From Muribaculum intestinale (lineage in GTDB: Bacteria > Bacteroidota > Bacteroidia > Bacteroidales > Muribaculaceae): DNA of 64,000 nucleotides. Positions 17,891 to 27,862 of this stretch are shown here, one piece after another. Below the pieces are notes generated by a model. That model ran no database searches and was not told the origin of the DNA. It saw only the letters and a list, made by a program, of their open reading frames with translations. The stretch covers positions 2,294,001 to 2,358,000 of the forward strand of contig NZ_CP021421.1 in assembly GCF_002201515.1 (NCBI RefSeq), given 5' to 3'. The translations under genes and the position numbers were made by a program. Positions within the stretch are counted from its first letter, which is position 1. Each line of letters starts with the position of its first letter.

Positions 17891-18643
17891 GTGCGCTACT
17901 TTATGAAACTTGCCTACCGTGGCGCTCCATACCACGGATGGCAGATACAACCAAATGCTGTCAGTGTGCAGGAGTCGGTAGAGAAAGCGTTGTCTGCATT
18001 ACTGCGCGAGCCTACGCCTGTTGTAGGGGCCGGACGCACGGATACCGGAGTAAATGCCTCAATGATGATGGCGCATTTCGACACCTGCCGCGAGATTGCC
18101 GACCGTGCAGGAATGGTGCGTGCGCTGTGCTCGATGCTTGGTCCCGATATCGCAGTCTACGACATAATACCTGTACATGACGACGCGCACGCGCGCTTCG
18201 ACGCTGTATCGCGTACGTATCATTATTATACATACAGCGGACGCTCACCGTTTCTCTATGCTCTTGCATGGCAGGAACCTGTCGCCGGGCTTGATTTCGA
18301 TGCAATGAACAGGGCGGCATCCATGCTTCTTGAGGTCGATGACTTCACATCATTTGCAAAACTGCATTCCGACGCAAAGACAAATATATGCCGTGTCACC
18401 CGCGCCGAGTGGATTGAAACCGTGGCGGGCGATTCCTCACGACATACATTTGTCATTACTGCCGACCGTTTCCTCCGGAATATGGTTCGTGCGGTTGTCG
18501 GGACATTGGTCGACGTAGGGCGAGGCAAGTTGACCGTCGACGGATTTCGCAAGGTTATAGACTCCCGCGACCGCTGTGCCGCCGGCACCTCGATGCCTCC
18601 ACATCCTCTGTTTCTACACGATATAAGATATCCATACCTATAG
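17891..18643 (+). CDS. truA: tRNA pseudouridine synthase A
   Basis: TruA makes pseudouridine at positions 38-40 of the tRNA anticodon arm. The product is 250 residues with the catalytic aspartate in GAGRTDTGVNAS, the MKLAYRGAPYHGWQIQPN start, and FLRNMVRAVVGTLVDVG near the C-terminus. The reading frame opens with GTG at 17891 (VRYFMKLAYRG); ATG at 17903 is the alternative. The last codons and the stop lie inside the left arm of a long palindrome that an insertion sequence interrupts, but the coding sequence is intact. Confidence 0.94.
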   Translation: MRYFMKLAYRGAPYHGWQIQPNAVSVQESVEKALSALLREPTPVVGAGRTDTGVNASMMMAHFDTCREIADRAGMVRALCSMLGPDIAVYDIIPVHDDAHARFDAVSRTYHYYTYSGRSPFLYALAWQEPVAGLDFDAMNRAASMLLEVDDFTSFAKLHSDAKTNICRVTRAEWIETVAGDSSRHTFVITADRFLRNMVRAVVGTLVDVGRGKLTVDGFRKVIDSRDRCAAGTSMPPHPLFLHDIRYPYL

Positions 18644-18685
18644 CATTACGGCGCCGGAATTCCGGCGCCGTAATGCTATAGGTAT
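18630..18685. repeat. Palindrome behind truA, cut by an IS4 element
   Basis: A loopless perfect palindrome centred at 18659/18660 with 26-base arms runs from 18634 to 18685, where the insertion sequence begins. Joining it to the sequence right of the element (20119 onward) extends each arm to 30 bases, back to 18630, restoring a 60-base perfect palindrome. It would have been the shared terminator of convergent truA and ispG. Confidence 0.85.
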
Positions 18686-18690
18686 TATTA

Positions 18691-19996
<1,306 letters not shown>

Positions 19997-20035
19997 GGTT
20001 ATTCATGGATTGTTTGGCGACACCAAAATAACCAT

Positions 20036-20070
20036 TTAGGGCTGACTCCTGCAATAGGTGTCAGCCCTAA
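20036..20070. other. Hairpin at the IS4 right end
   Basis: Arms of 11 bases, TTAGGGCTGAC (20036-20046) and its complement (20060-20070), are followed by T5 on the plus strand. It would stop plus-strand transcripts leaving the element, or fold in read-in transcripts upstream of the transposase start. Confidence 0.7.
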
Positions 20071-20134
20071 TTTTTCAATCGCTCAAAAAAAGTTTAGCGG
20101 ACAGTAATATATAGGTATGGATTCTATGTGTCGG

Positions 20135-21730
20135 TCAAGGCTCCTGCCATACCCCTTCTTCCTTAAGAAAGGACACCAGAGCCTCGATGGCTTCGCTCTG
20201 AGGAATGTTTTTGCGAATGCACTCTTTACCTCGGTACAGACTGACGTGGCCCGCAGCCGCACCTACATAACCGTAGTCGGCATCGGCCATCTCTCCGGGG
20301 CCGTTGACAATACACCCCATAACCCCTATTTTCAGGTTTTTGAGATGGCCGGTGGCCTCGCGCACCGCTTTCAAGGTGCTTTGCAGGTCGAAAAGAGTGC
20401 GGCCACATCCGGGGCAAGCGATGTATTCCGTATGGCTGAAGCGCAGACGGGTAGCCTGAAGTATGTTGAGTGCGAGGGAATACAGTTCGTCGTCGGTCAT
20501 CGAATTGCTTTGAATCATGATGGCATCCTGTAGTCCGCTGAGGAGCAGTCGGCCGAAGTCGGTCGCGGCCCGAAGTTTCACTTCATCCTTTGGCAGGTTG
20601 TCGTAGGCGATACATGCCACTACGGGGACATTTTTCCCTTCATTATCCATGCGGGACACTTTGTCGAGGATATCGGCTGCCGGATTTTTTCCGCTGCCGG
20701 TCACCAAGGTCACGCCTTCGGGCACCGAGGCAACCTCAAGAGGCGATATTACAACGACAGGATTACTCCCTCCGATGTTGCCTGCCGTTTCTGATATACG
20801 CCGTTTGGGCGAGAAGTCGGAGGTGGACTTAAACCCGCTGTCGCCGTTAGTCTCGCTGAATCCGGCGATGTAGTCGACGAGGGCCTTTGCCACAGGTATT
20901 TCGTTTTCTGGGGCTTCGCTGAGAGACACGCGGATTGTATCGCCAATGCCTTCGGAAAGAAGTGTGCCAATGCCGACGGCGCTCTTTATGCGGCCATCCT
21001 CTCCGTCGCCGGCTTCGGTGACGCCGAGATGAATCGGGAAGTCCATGCCTTCCGCCTCCATCGCAGCAACAAGTCTGCGCACAGTCTCGACCATTATGAC
21101 GACGTTGCTGGCCTTTATTGAAATCACAATGTTGAAGAAGTCGTGGCGTACGGCTACGCGCAGAAATTCCATGGCGCTTTCCACCATGCCTGCGGGAGTG
21201 TCGCCATAGCGGCTCATTATGCGGTCGCTGAGGCTTCCATGGTTCACACCGATGCGGATAGCCGTATTGTGGCGACGGCAAGTGTCGATAAACGGCACAA
21301 AAGCCTCCTCGATTTTACGTAGTTCGCCGGCATACTCTTCATCGTTATATTCCAGCTTGATGAATGTGCGTCCCGGATCTACAAAATTGCCCGGATTGAT
21401 GCGGACTTTGTCTACGCCGGCTTCCGCCGAGGCAAATGCTGCCTTCGGATTGAAATGGACATCGGCTACCAGCGGAATGTCATATCCGCGCTTGCGCAGC
21501 TCCTGACGTATCTCTCCGATATTGGCTGCCTCTCGGATACCCTGGGCTGTAAGGCGCACGATGTCGCCTCCGGCCTCGGCAATTCTGATACATTGCTCCA
21601 CGGATGCGGAGAGGTCGTTGGTCGATGTGTTGGTCATCGACTGTAGCGCTATAGGCATTCTGCCGCCGATACTGACATTGCCTATAGGCACCTGGCGGCT
21701 CAGTCTGCGTTTATAACTGTATTTCGACAT
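20135..21730 (-). CDS. ispG: 4-hydroxy-3-methylbut-2-en-1-yl diphosphate synthase
   Basis: IspG (GcpE) is the iron-sulfur enzyme of the methylerythritol phosphate pathway, making HMBPP for isoprenoids, including the undecaprenyl carrier. The 531-residue product is longer than the about 370 residues of the E. coli enzyme because of an insert between the TIM-barrel domain (VPIGNVSIGGRMPIALQSMTNTSTND) and the C-terminal cluster domain; this plant/Bacteroidota/chlamydial form is known. Cluster cysteines lie in ACPGCGRTLFDLQ and GVMGCIVNGPGEMADADYGYVG. purE begins 16 bases upstream on the same strand. Confidence 0.96.
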   Translation of the reverse strand: MSKYSYKRRLSRQVPIGNVSIGGRMPIALQSMTNTSTNDLSASVEQCIRIAEAGGDIVRLTAQGIREAANIGEIRQELRKRGYDIPLVADVHFNPKAAFASAEAGVDKVRINPGNFVDPGRTFIKLEYNDEEYAGELRKIEEAFVPFIDTCRRHNTAIRIGVNHGSLSDRIMSRYGDTPAGMVESAMEFLRVAVRHDFFNIVISIKASNVVIMVETVRRLVAAMEAEGMDFPIHLGVTEAGDGEDGRIKSAVGIGTLLSEGIGDTIRVSLSEAPENEIPVAKALVDYIAGFSETNGDSGFKSTSDFSPKRRISETAGNIGGSNPVVVISPLEVASVPEGVTLVTGSGKNPAADILDKVSRMDNEGKNVPVVACIAYDNLPKDEVKLRAATDFGRLLLSGLQDAIMIQSNSMTDDELYSLALNILQATRLRFSHTEYIACPGCGRTLFDLQSTLKAVREATGHLKNLKIGVMGCIVNGPGEMADADYGYVGAAAGHVSLYRGKECIRKNIPQSEAIEALVSFLKEEGVWQEP

Positions 21731-21746
21731 TATGATTGCCTTTTGC

Positions 21747-22253
21747 TCAGTTTGTCTTGAACTTATACTTTACTTCGGCAAGCTCGGCGTTGGCTTTTAC
21801 GATTTTACCGGAGAGCGACTGTTTGTATTCGCTCAGGCGGTCGGCTATACGTTTGTCGCCAATGGCGAGCATCTCTACGGCGAGTAACGCGGCATTGAGG
21901 CCACCGTTGATGGTGACAGTGGCTACCGGTATGCCCGGAGGCATCTGTACGATGGCCAGAAGTGCGTCCATTCCTCCCAGGGTAGATGCGATAGGCACAC
22001 CTATGACCGGAAGTGTAGTGTTTGCGGCGATTACGCCCGGGAGGGCGGCGGCCATTCCGGCGGCGGCGATTATCACCTTGATGCCGCGGGCGGCGGCTCC
22101 AGATGCGAATTCCTCTACTTGAGCCGGGGTGCGATGGGCCGACAATGCGTTGATTTCAAACGGTATCTCAAAATCGTCGAGAAGCTGGGCTGCTTTACCC
22201 ATTACGGGGAGGTCGGAAGTGCTCCCCATGATGATACTTACTATCGGGGTCAT
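21747..22253 (-). CDS. purE: N5-carboxyaminoimidazole ribonucleotide mutase
   Basis: Class I PurE rearranges N5-CAIR to CAIR in purine synthesis. The 168-residue protein has [24 protein letters not shown] at the N-terminus, the catalytic SAHRTP motif near residue 39, and [26 protein letters not shown]. Length is normal. It precedes ispG by 16 bases, and a PAP2-like gene lies upstream; the three may be cotranscribed. Confidence 0.96.
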   Translation of the reverse strand: MTPIVSIIMGSTSDLPVMGKAAQLLDDFEIPFEINALSAHRTPAQVEEFASGAAARGIKVIIAAAGMAAALPGVIAANTTLPVIGVPIASTLGGMDALLAIVQMPPGIPVATVTINGGLNAALLAVEMLAIGDKRIADRLSEYKQSLSGKIVKANAELAEVKYKFKTN

Positions 22254-22290
22254 GATGTATGTGATATTGGGTTTATTATGTTGCGTGATG

Positions 22291-22893
22291 TTACATTGTG
22301 AGGAGGTAGACCATCAGGAAGCCGTTGGCCGAGCCTGCAGTGACTTGCCAGAATGTGTGACGGTCAAGCAGCATTCTGGATGTACAGAGTGCTCCACAGA
22401 GAAAAATCGATGCAGCAATGTATGGCCATATGGGCACTATGGCGATGTGGTCGGCGGCAATGCGGAAAAGCATGGCTGTGAATCCGGCCATTGCTGCGGC
22501 ATGCGCCGAGATTTTCCACCATGTGTTGATGATGCACGATACTACAGCCGTGCATGCCCCTGCTACCATGAACATCCACATCCAGTGGGGAGAATGAATT
22601 GAGTAGAGATACCATGCGCATGCGCAGTAGCATAATATCGTCAGCACATATGGTGCAAGGCGTTCGGTGCGGTTGTTCAGTCCTGGATCCGATATGATTT
22701 TCATCCAATATAGGAGCATTATGGCAAATGCCGGCAATACGCATGTGACGAGTGCCGTTACAATCACTACATTCCATCTGATATCGGCAGGAAGCATGGC
22801 CAGCGGTGTAATCCACAGGGCGGCAAACACGGCATATGTAGGAATAAGTATCGGGCTTAGCACCCACGATAATATATGTGCAATTCGGTTCAT
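22291..22893 (-). CDS. PAP2-like integral membrane protein
   Basis: This 200-residue protein has about five or six hydrophobic helices. Late in the chain, KISAHAAAMAG and SRMLLDRHTFWQVTAG resemble motifs 2 and 3 of PAP2 phosphatases (PSGH and SRx5Hx3D). The first motif is not clear and the final Asp of motif 3 is replaced by Gln, so activity is uncertain. PAP2 proteins typically dephosphorylate lipid phosphates at the membrane. It follows rpoN by 64 bases and precedes purE by 37. Confidence 0.65.
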   Translation of the reverse strand: MNRIAHILSWVLSPILIPTYAVFAALWITPLAMLPADIRWNVVIVTALVTCVLPAFAIMLLYWMKIISDPGLNNRTERLAPYVLTILCYCACAWYLYSIHSPHWMWMFMVAGACTAVVSCIINTWWKISAHAAAMAGFTAMLFRIAADHIAIVPIWPYIAASIFLCGALCTSRMLLDRHTFWQVTAGSANGFLMVYLLTM

Positions 22894-22957
22894 GTGGCAA
22901 TTGGTCGAGGTAGACGGAATATGTTCTGTAATATTAACATTGGCCGTAGTGTTATGT

Positions 22958-24388
22958 TTAGATTTCGCGTCGCATGCGTGCTACAGGGTATCCAAGGCGC
23001 TCGCGGTATTTCGCTACTGTACGGCGTGCGATTTCATATCCTTTCCCGGCGAGGGATGCTGTAAGGGCTTCGTCGCTTAGCGGATGTTTCTTGTCCTCAT
23101 TCTCTATTGTGTCGCGCAGAGCGGCAAGGATAGCATGGGTAGAGGTGTCGGTATCGTCGGTCGGACGTTCGTTGAAGAATAGCTTTAGCGGATACACGCC
23201 TCGTGGAGTAGCCACATATTTCCCGGCTGTCGCACGCGATATCACCGATAAGTCGTATCCTGTCATGGCGCTGATATCTTTCAATATCATCGGGTGTATG
23301 AGGCTTTCATTCTCGCCTCCGGTAAAGAAGTCGCGCTGTATCTTTACGATTGCGCTCATCACGTTGAATAGAGTCTCCTGTCGCATGCTTACCAGGCGTA
23401 TGAAGTCGCGTGCTTCGTCGCGTTTCTGCTTTATGAATACTGCGGCTTCCTGATTGTGACGTGCTACTACCGAGGTGGCGGCCGCAGTGGCATCGTCGCG
23501 GAAACTTTCCTCGATTACGAGTTCCGGTATGTTGTTGAGCAGGGTGAGAGTCAGGGTTTGTCCGTCGGTCTCTACCTGGAAATCCGGTATGATATGGCGT
23601 GTGCGTTCATCGGCTATGTCTGAGTCAATGTCACCTCCCGGTTTGGGATTAAGAGAGCGGATTACATGCATTGCGTCGCGCAGTGTTGTCTGGTCTACTC
23701 CGAGGCTTGTCGCCAGACGGTCGTAGTGCTTGAGCGAGAAGAGGTCGAAATAATGGTCGACAATCTCAATGGCAAGTCTTGTGTTAGGAGTAGACGGGCG
23801 GCGGCGAAGCTGTATGAGCAGACAATCGCGCAGGTCGACGGCTCCGACACCAGGAGGATCCATCGTGCGCACAAGCGCAATCATCCTTTGCACTTCGGCA
23901 GTGGTGACGGTAAGTCCCGTATGGGCTTCGATGTCGTAAGCCATACTCGCGGCGTCGCGGGTGAGATATCCGTTGTCATCAAGATTTCCTATCACATACA
24001 GGGCTATCGACCGTTGTGTGTCGGTAAGGCTGTGTTCTGAAAGCTGTGCGCCAAGTGTGTCGAAGAGTGATTGGGCCGAGTCGGCGGCGAGGGGTTCGTA
24101 TGTGCGTTCGCTGTCGGAGCGCCCCGGCGCTTCAAGTCGGTATGAAGGTATGTCATCATCCCGGTAATCGGCCAGTTGTATGTCTTCGGCGGTTTCTTTG
24201 AATTCCTCGGCACTTGTGTCGGCTATCGTATCGTCAACGTCGAGGGCGGGATTGTCGTCAAGCACACGTTGTATCTCATCCTCAAATTCCGGACCGTTCA
24301 TTTCCAGCAGACGCCCGTAGCGCACCTGCATGGGCGACAGCCGTTGTTGCATTTTCTGCTGCAATGAGATATTCAGTGACTCTTTCAT
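22958..24388 (-). CDS. rpoN: RNA polymerase sigma-54 factor
   Basis: Sigma-54 directs transcription at -24/-12 promoters with AAA+ activators. The 476-residue protein has the Gln-rich activator-interacting region I (LNISLQQKMQQRLSPMQVRYGRLLEM), an acidic region II, the core-binding domain, and the C-terminal RpoN box ARRTVAKYRE. The 29 upstream in-frame residues are excluded because a full promoter at 24415-24446 lies within them; ATG 24388 follows the predicted start by about 20 bases. No partner activator lies in this window. Confidence 0.95.
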   Translation of the reverse strand: MKESLNISLQQKMQQRLSPMQVRYGRLLEMNGPEFEDEIQRVLDDNPALDVDDTIADTSAEEFKETAEDIQLADYRDDDIPSYRLEAPGRSDSERTYEPLAADSAQSLFDTLGAQLSEHSLTDTQRSIALYVIGNLDDNGYLTRDAASMAYDIEAHTGLTVTTAEVQRMIALVRTMDPPGVGAVDLRDCLLIQLRRRPSTPNTRLAIEIVDHYFDLFSLKHYDRLATSLGVDQTTLRDAMHVIRSLNPKPGGDIDSDIADERTRHIIPDFQVETDGQTLTLTLLNNIPELVIEESFRDDATAAATSVVARHNQEAAVFIKQKRDEARDFIRLVSMRQETLFNVMSAIVKIQRDFFTGGENESLIHPMILKDISAMTGYDLSVISRATAGKYVATPRGVYPLKLFFNERPTDDTDTSTHAILAALRDTIENEDKKHPLSDEALTASLAGKGYEIARRTVAKYRERLGYPVARMRREI

Positions 24389-24414
24389 ACCCGGGTATCT
24401 GTTGAAACTGATTA

Positions 24415-24446
24415 CAAAGATAACATATAACGGGTTATTTTGCAAA
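24415..24446 (-). promoter_or_regulatory. rpoN promoter
   Basis: On the minus strand TTTG (24443-24446) and TATCTTTG (24415-24422) are 20 bases apart, a full match. This fixes the short rpoN start. Confidence 0.75.
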
Positions 24447-24479
24447 CATACTGCCGCAGTGTATGGAGTATGCATGAAG

Positions 24480-24520
24480 CACGAACACCGTATCGGTCAG
24501 ATGCCGATACGGTGTTCGTG
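24480..24520 (-). terminator. Hairpin between fabH and rpoN
   Basis: Seventeen-base arms at 24480-24496 and 24504-24520 pair perfectly around a 7-base loop, 32 bases after the fabH stop. No T run follows on the minus strand, so termination efficiency is uncertain. Confidence 0.65.
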
Positions 24521-24552
24521 TGAGTATTTTAGTAGATGCTTGCGTGTCTGAA

Positions 24553-25533
24553 TCAGAGATCCCAGATAACGTATAGCGCACCCCATGTGAATCCGGCACC
24601 GAATGCGGTAAGGATAATCTTGTCGCCTTTTTTCAGTTTGTCCTTGTATTCGTCGATACACAGGGGGATTGAAGCGGCTGATGTGTTGCCATAGTGCTCG
24701 ATGTTTACAAGCACCTTGTCGTGGCCGAGGCCGGCACGTTCGGCTACAGCCTCGATGATGCGCATGTTGGCCTGGTGGGGTATGAACCAGTCGACATCGG
24801 CAACATTGATATTGTTGCGTTCGGCAACCTCCATTGAGGAGTTGAGCATGTCGGTTACTGCATGTTTGTATACCGCACGTCCTTCCTGATAGAGATAGTG
24901 CCATCCTTCGTCGAGGGTCTGCTGTGTGGCTGGATGTGCTGAACCTCCGCCTTTCATTACCAGATGAGGCAGTCCTTCTCCGTCAACATGGAATACGCCG
25001 TCGATAATGCCTGTTTTTTCTTCGGTTGGCTCTATAAGCATGCATGCGGCGCCGTCGCCGAAGAGTGTGCATGTAGTGCGGTCGGCATAATTGACCATCG
25101 ACGACATCTTCTCTGCGGCTACTACCACTACTTTCTTGTACATTCCTGAACGCACATAGGCGGCTGCGTCCTGAAGGGCGACGAGAAAGCCTGCGCAGGC
25201 AGCCTGGATGTCGTAGGCATAAGCGTTGCTTAAGCCGCATCCATGGGCTATTATCGAACCTGTAGAGGGGAAACGGTAGTCAGGATTGGAAGTGGCGCAG
25301 ATAAGAAGGTCGACCTCTTCGGGAGATGTTGAAGTAGATTCCAGGAGCTTGTTTACAGCATTTATGCCGAGGTATGAGGAGCCGGCATCTTTTTTGAGGA
25401 TTCGGCGTTCCTTGATTCCTACGCGGGTTGTAATCCACTCGTCGGAAGTGTCAACCATTTTCGACAGCATCTCGTTGTCGAGGATGTCATCGGGCACATA
25501 TGACGCAACGCCCGCGATTCTTGGGTAAAGCAT
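24553..25533 (-). CDS. fabH: 3-oxoacyl-ACP synthase III
   Basis: KAS III condenses acyl-CoA with malonyl-ACP to start fatty acid synthesis. The 326-residue protein has the catalytic triad: Cys in DIQAACAGFLVALQDA, His in WFIPHQANMRI and Asn in EHYGNTSAASIPL. The upstream frame adds 28 residues without family similarity; MLYPRIAGVASYVPDD is the standard start. A near-consensus -7 element (CAACTTTG on the minus strand, about 25555-25562) suggests a separate promoter. The order yceD, rpmF, fabH is the conserved bacterial arrangement linking ribosome and lipid synthesis. Confidence 0.96.
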   Translation of the reverse strand: MLYPRIAGVASYVPDDILDNEMLSKMVDTSDEWITTRVGIKERRILKKDAGSSYLGINAVNKLLESTSTSPEEVDLLICATSNPDYRFPSTGSIIAHGCGLSNAYAYDIQAACAGFLVALQDAAAYVRSGMYKKVVVVAAEKMSSMVNYADRTTCTLFGDGAACMLIEPTEEKTGIIDGVFHVDGEGLPHLVMKGGGSAHPATQQTLDEGWHYLYQEGRAVYKHAVTDMLNSSMEVAERNNINVADVDWFIPHQANMRIIEAVAERAGLGHDKVLVNIEHYGNTSAASIPLCIDEYKDKLKKGDKIILTAFGAGFTWGALYVIWDL

Positions 25534-25611
25534 TTGGAATGATTGATTTATGTTCTGCAAAGTTGGGTGTGGCACAGTTGCTGTGAGCTGTTGCCGCCTA
25601 CAAGCCGGATA

Positions 25612-25660
25612 ATACACATATCGCCCCGGGCATCTTTTTCATACCCGGGGATATGTGTAT
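25612..25660. terminator. Hairpin between rpmF and fabH
   Basis: A stem of about 15-17 pairs with a small internal bulge (outer arms at 25612-25621 and 25651-25660, inner CCCGGG arms) encloses a T-rich loop. The T run at 25662-25671 follows it on the plus strand. It partly uncouples rpmF from fabH. Confidence 0.65.
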
Positions 25661-25741
25661 ATTTCTTTTTTGACTCGCAGACGGGTCGGGCATGGTATAT
25701 GCAAGCACGTTGTTACGGCTCTACTATGCCATAGCACTGAT

Positions 25742-25927
25742 TTATACTGCAGCCGGCTTTTCGATGGCGATTTTACCACGGTAGTATCCGCAAGCGGGGC
25801 ATACAGTGTGGTAGATGTGCCATGATCCGCAATGAGGGCAGATTGCCAGCGTGGGTTCTACGGCCTTGTCATGTGTGCGGCGCTTTGCGGTGCGGGTCTT
25901 GGATTGCTTTCGTTTAGGATGTGCCAT
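25742..25927 (-). CDS. rpmF: Large ribosomal subunit protein bL32
   Basis: The 61-residue protein begins MAHPKRKQSKTRTAKRRTHDK, the basic bL32 N-terminus, and has a zinc-ribbon with two cysteine pairs (CPHCGSWH and CPACGYY). It lies 27 bases after yceD on the same strand, the usual arrangement. Confidence 0.97.
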   Translation of the reverse strand: MAHPKRKQSKTRTAKRRTHDKAVEPTLAICPHCGSWHIYHTVCPACGYYRGKIAIEKPAAV

Positions 25928-25954
25928 TTCGTTTTATGAGTTTTTAATTTATTG

Positions 25955-26554
25955 TCACTTTAGTTTCTTTAATTCGTCCCATCTTGGATCGGTAGGTACG
26001 TCGTCGTCATCGGCAGTGTCAGGCTGCATCTGCTCTGTCTCCACTTCCTCAATCATCTCGTCCATCATTTCGTCATCGTCGCCGTCCGACTCGATATGTC
26101 CGGGAGCGCGGTGCTTTTTCAGCAGCGAACTCATAGCGCGGTTGCATTTTCCGAGCGGATGCACGTGCTTGATGGGTATTGTAAGAGCTACGGTGTCGTA
26201 AATCATGTAGGCGATGTTGAGCTCGGCGTCGCTTTCCGGTATTTCCAGAAGCTCGTCGGAATCGTCGTTGTAATCAGGGCCGTATTTTACAAAGATGTGA
26301 AAAGTGGTATCGACGGGCCATTGAAGGTCGTCGAGACAGCGGTCGCAGATGAGCGTAATCTCACCTTTGACGGTAAGAGTGATTTCATACAAGTCGCCTT
26401 TGTAGTTTACATCAACATGTACGTCAAGGTCGGCATCGCGGATGTCGGCGCTTTCCATATCGACGAAAAACTGCTTCTGCAACTTGTAGTCGAAGGCATG
26501 ACTGCCATGAGGCAGTGTCTTTAGAGGGAGCTTGTATGCTGAAAACTTTCCCAC
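25955..26554 (-). CDS. yceD: YceD/DUF177 protein (23S rRNA accumulation)
   Basis: DUF177 proteins sit next to rpmF in most bacteria, and E. coli YceD affects 23S rRNA levels. The core is DRCLDDLQWPVDTTF with ITLICDRC just before it (the ICDRCLD motif) and a later CNRAMSSLLKKH. The C-terminal 40 residues are strongly acidic. The open frame extends to ATG 26611, but a TAACTTTG element at 26581-26588 lies inside that extension, so GTG at 26554 (MGKFSAYKLPLK) is preferred, giving 199 residues. Confidence 0.87.
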   Translation of the reverse strand: MGKFSAYKLPLKTLPHGSHAFDYKLQKQFFVDMESADIRDADLDVHVDVNYKGDLYEITLTVKGEITLICDRCLDDLQWPVDTTFHIFVKYGPDYNDDSDELLEIPESDAELNIAYMIYDTVALTIPIKHVHPLGKCNRAMSSLLKKHRAPGHIESDGDDDEMMDEMIEEVETEQMQPDTADDDDVPTDPRWDELKKLK

Positions 26555-26580
26555 AAGAAATTTTATTGAAAAAACCGCTG

Positions 26581-26588
26581 CAAAGTTA
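26581..26588 (-). promoter_or_regulatory. -7 element for yceD-rpmF
   Basis: TAACTTTG on the minus strand, 26 bases before the proposed GTG start. Poly-A/T stretches lie upstream. It argues against translation from the ATG at 26611. Confidence 0.6.
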
Positions 26589-26655
26589 CTTATTATCCGC
26601 AAAAAAATCAACTTTTTGCAAAAAAAATGCGGCTTATGGACCGGGTATCGGGGTG

Positions 26656-27828
26656 TCAGGCATTAAAATGCATGTCGATAGCTGTTTTAAGCCGGTGCAT
26701 GGCATCGATAACCATACTTCGGGGACATGCGAAGTTGAGTCTAATGAATCCTTCTCCATGAGGGCCATACATTGTGCCGGGATTCACCATCAGGCCGGTG
26801 TGTCGAAGCAGCATGTCGGTGAATGCTTCCGATGTCATGCCTGTGTCGCGTATGTCAATCCATGCAAGATAGGTTGACTCCAGAGGCATTACCTTCAGTG
26901 ATGGCATTTCTTTGGCAATGAAATCGCATATTTCCGTATAGTTGCCATGAAGGTACTCCACGAGCTGTCCGAGCCAGTTGCTGCCGTAGCTGTATGCGGC
27001 GATTGTGGCAGCTATACCGAATGGATTTACATCGCATACTTCATTGATATTTATCGCCCTGTCGATGCGCCGCCTTACAGCGGGGGCGGGTGTGATAATA
27101 TTGGCAATCTGAAGCCCGGCGATGTTGAAGGCCTTGGAGGGGGAGATGCATACGGAGGCATTGCTGCGGAATGGTTCAGGCAGAGTACCGTAAGGGGTAT
27201 ATCCACTGTCGGTGTATGTCAGCTCGCAGTGTATTTCGTCTGACACTATATACACATTGTTGCGCAGACATATTTCGGCAATGCGTGTCAGTTCACCGGA
27301 TGTCCATACTCTGCCTCCGGGGTTGTGAGGATTGCAGAGCAACATTATCTTGGCTTTAGGGTCGGATGCCGCTGCCTCAAGCCCGTCAAAGTCAATCTCA
27401 TACCTGTCGCCGGTGTATATAAGAGGATTGTGCGCGGGGATGCATCCGTTGTTGCGTATTGAGGAGAAGAAGCAATTGTAGACCGGGGTCTGTATGATTA
27501 CTTTGTCGCCGGGTTCGGTGAGCGCCTTTATGATTGCTGATATCGCGGGTACGACTCCTGAAGTATAGATAAACCATGAGCGGTCGCTTTCCCAACTGTG
27601 GCGATTGTGGAACCAGTCGATAACTGACCGGTAATATTCTTCCGGCACGTGTGTGTAGCCGAATACTCCATGCTCGACGCGTTTGCGCAGAGCGTCGATT
27701 ACGGCAGGGGCTGTTGGGAAGTCCATATCGGCCACCCACATAGGAAGCAGGTTGTCGCGCTCCGGAGTATCCCATTTGTAAGAGCCGCTGTTGCGGCGCT
27801 CGGTTATTTTGTCAAAGTTGTATTTCAT
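26656..27828 (-). CDS. patB: MalY/PatB-family C-S lyase / aminotransferase
   Basis: This is a fold-I PLP enzyme of about 390 residues, of the class that cleaves cystathionine and similar C-S bonds. Typical features: LPMWVADMDFPTAPAVIDAL near the N-terminus, NPHNPGGRVWT, VYIVSDEIHCELTY with the PLP-stacking Asp, and the PLP lysine in CISPSKAFNIAGLQIANI. The preferred start is ATG 27828; an upstream ATG at 27855 adds nine residues. An IS5-family element begins only 35 bases upstream, so the native promoter may have been displaced. Exact substrate is not visible in the sequence. Confidence 0.9.
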   Translation of the reverse strand: MKYNFDKITERRNSGSYKWDTPERDNLLPMWVADMDFPTAPAVIDALRKRVEHGVFGYTHVPEEYYRSVIDWFHNRHSWESDRSWFIYTSGVVPAISAIIKALTEPGDKVIIQTPVYNCFFSSIRNNGCIPAHNPLIYTGDRYEIDFDGLEAAASDPKAKIMLLCNPHNPGGRVWTSGELTRIAEICLRNNVYIVSDEIHCELTYTDSGYTPYGTLPEPFRSNASVCISPSKAFNIAGLQIANIITPAPAVRRRIDRAININEVCDVNPFGIAATIAAYSYGSNWLGQLVEYLHGNYTEICDFIAKEMPSLKVMPLESTYLAWIDIRDTGMTSEAFTDMLLRHTGLMVNPGTMYGPHGEGFIRLNFACPRSMVIDAMHRLKTAIDMHFNA

Positions 27829-27862
27829 CACATGATTGTTTTTTGTATTAAACAAACTCTAA

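Noticed and set aside
20135..21730. IspG length as evidence of a novel fusion
   Set aside because: The insert is a known feature of IspG in Bacteroidota, chlamydiae and plants.
25571..25582. TGGCAC followed by TTGC, like a sigma-54 promoter
   Set aside because: The spacing between the two boxes is far too short for the -24/-12 consensus.
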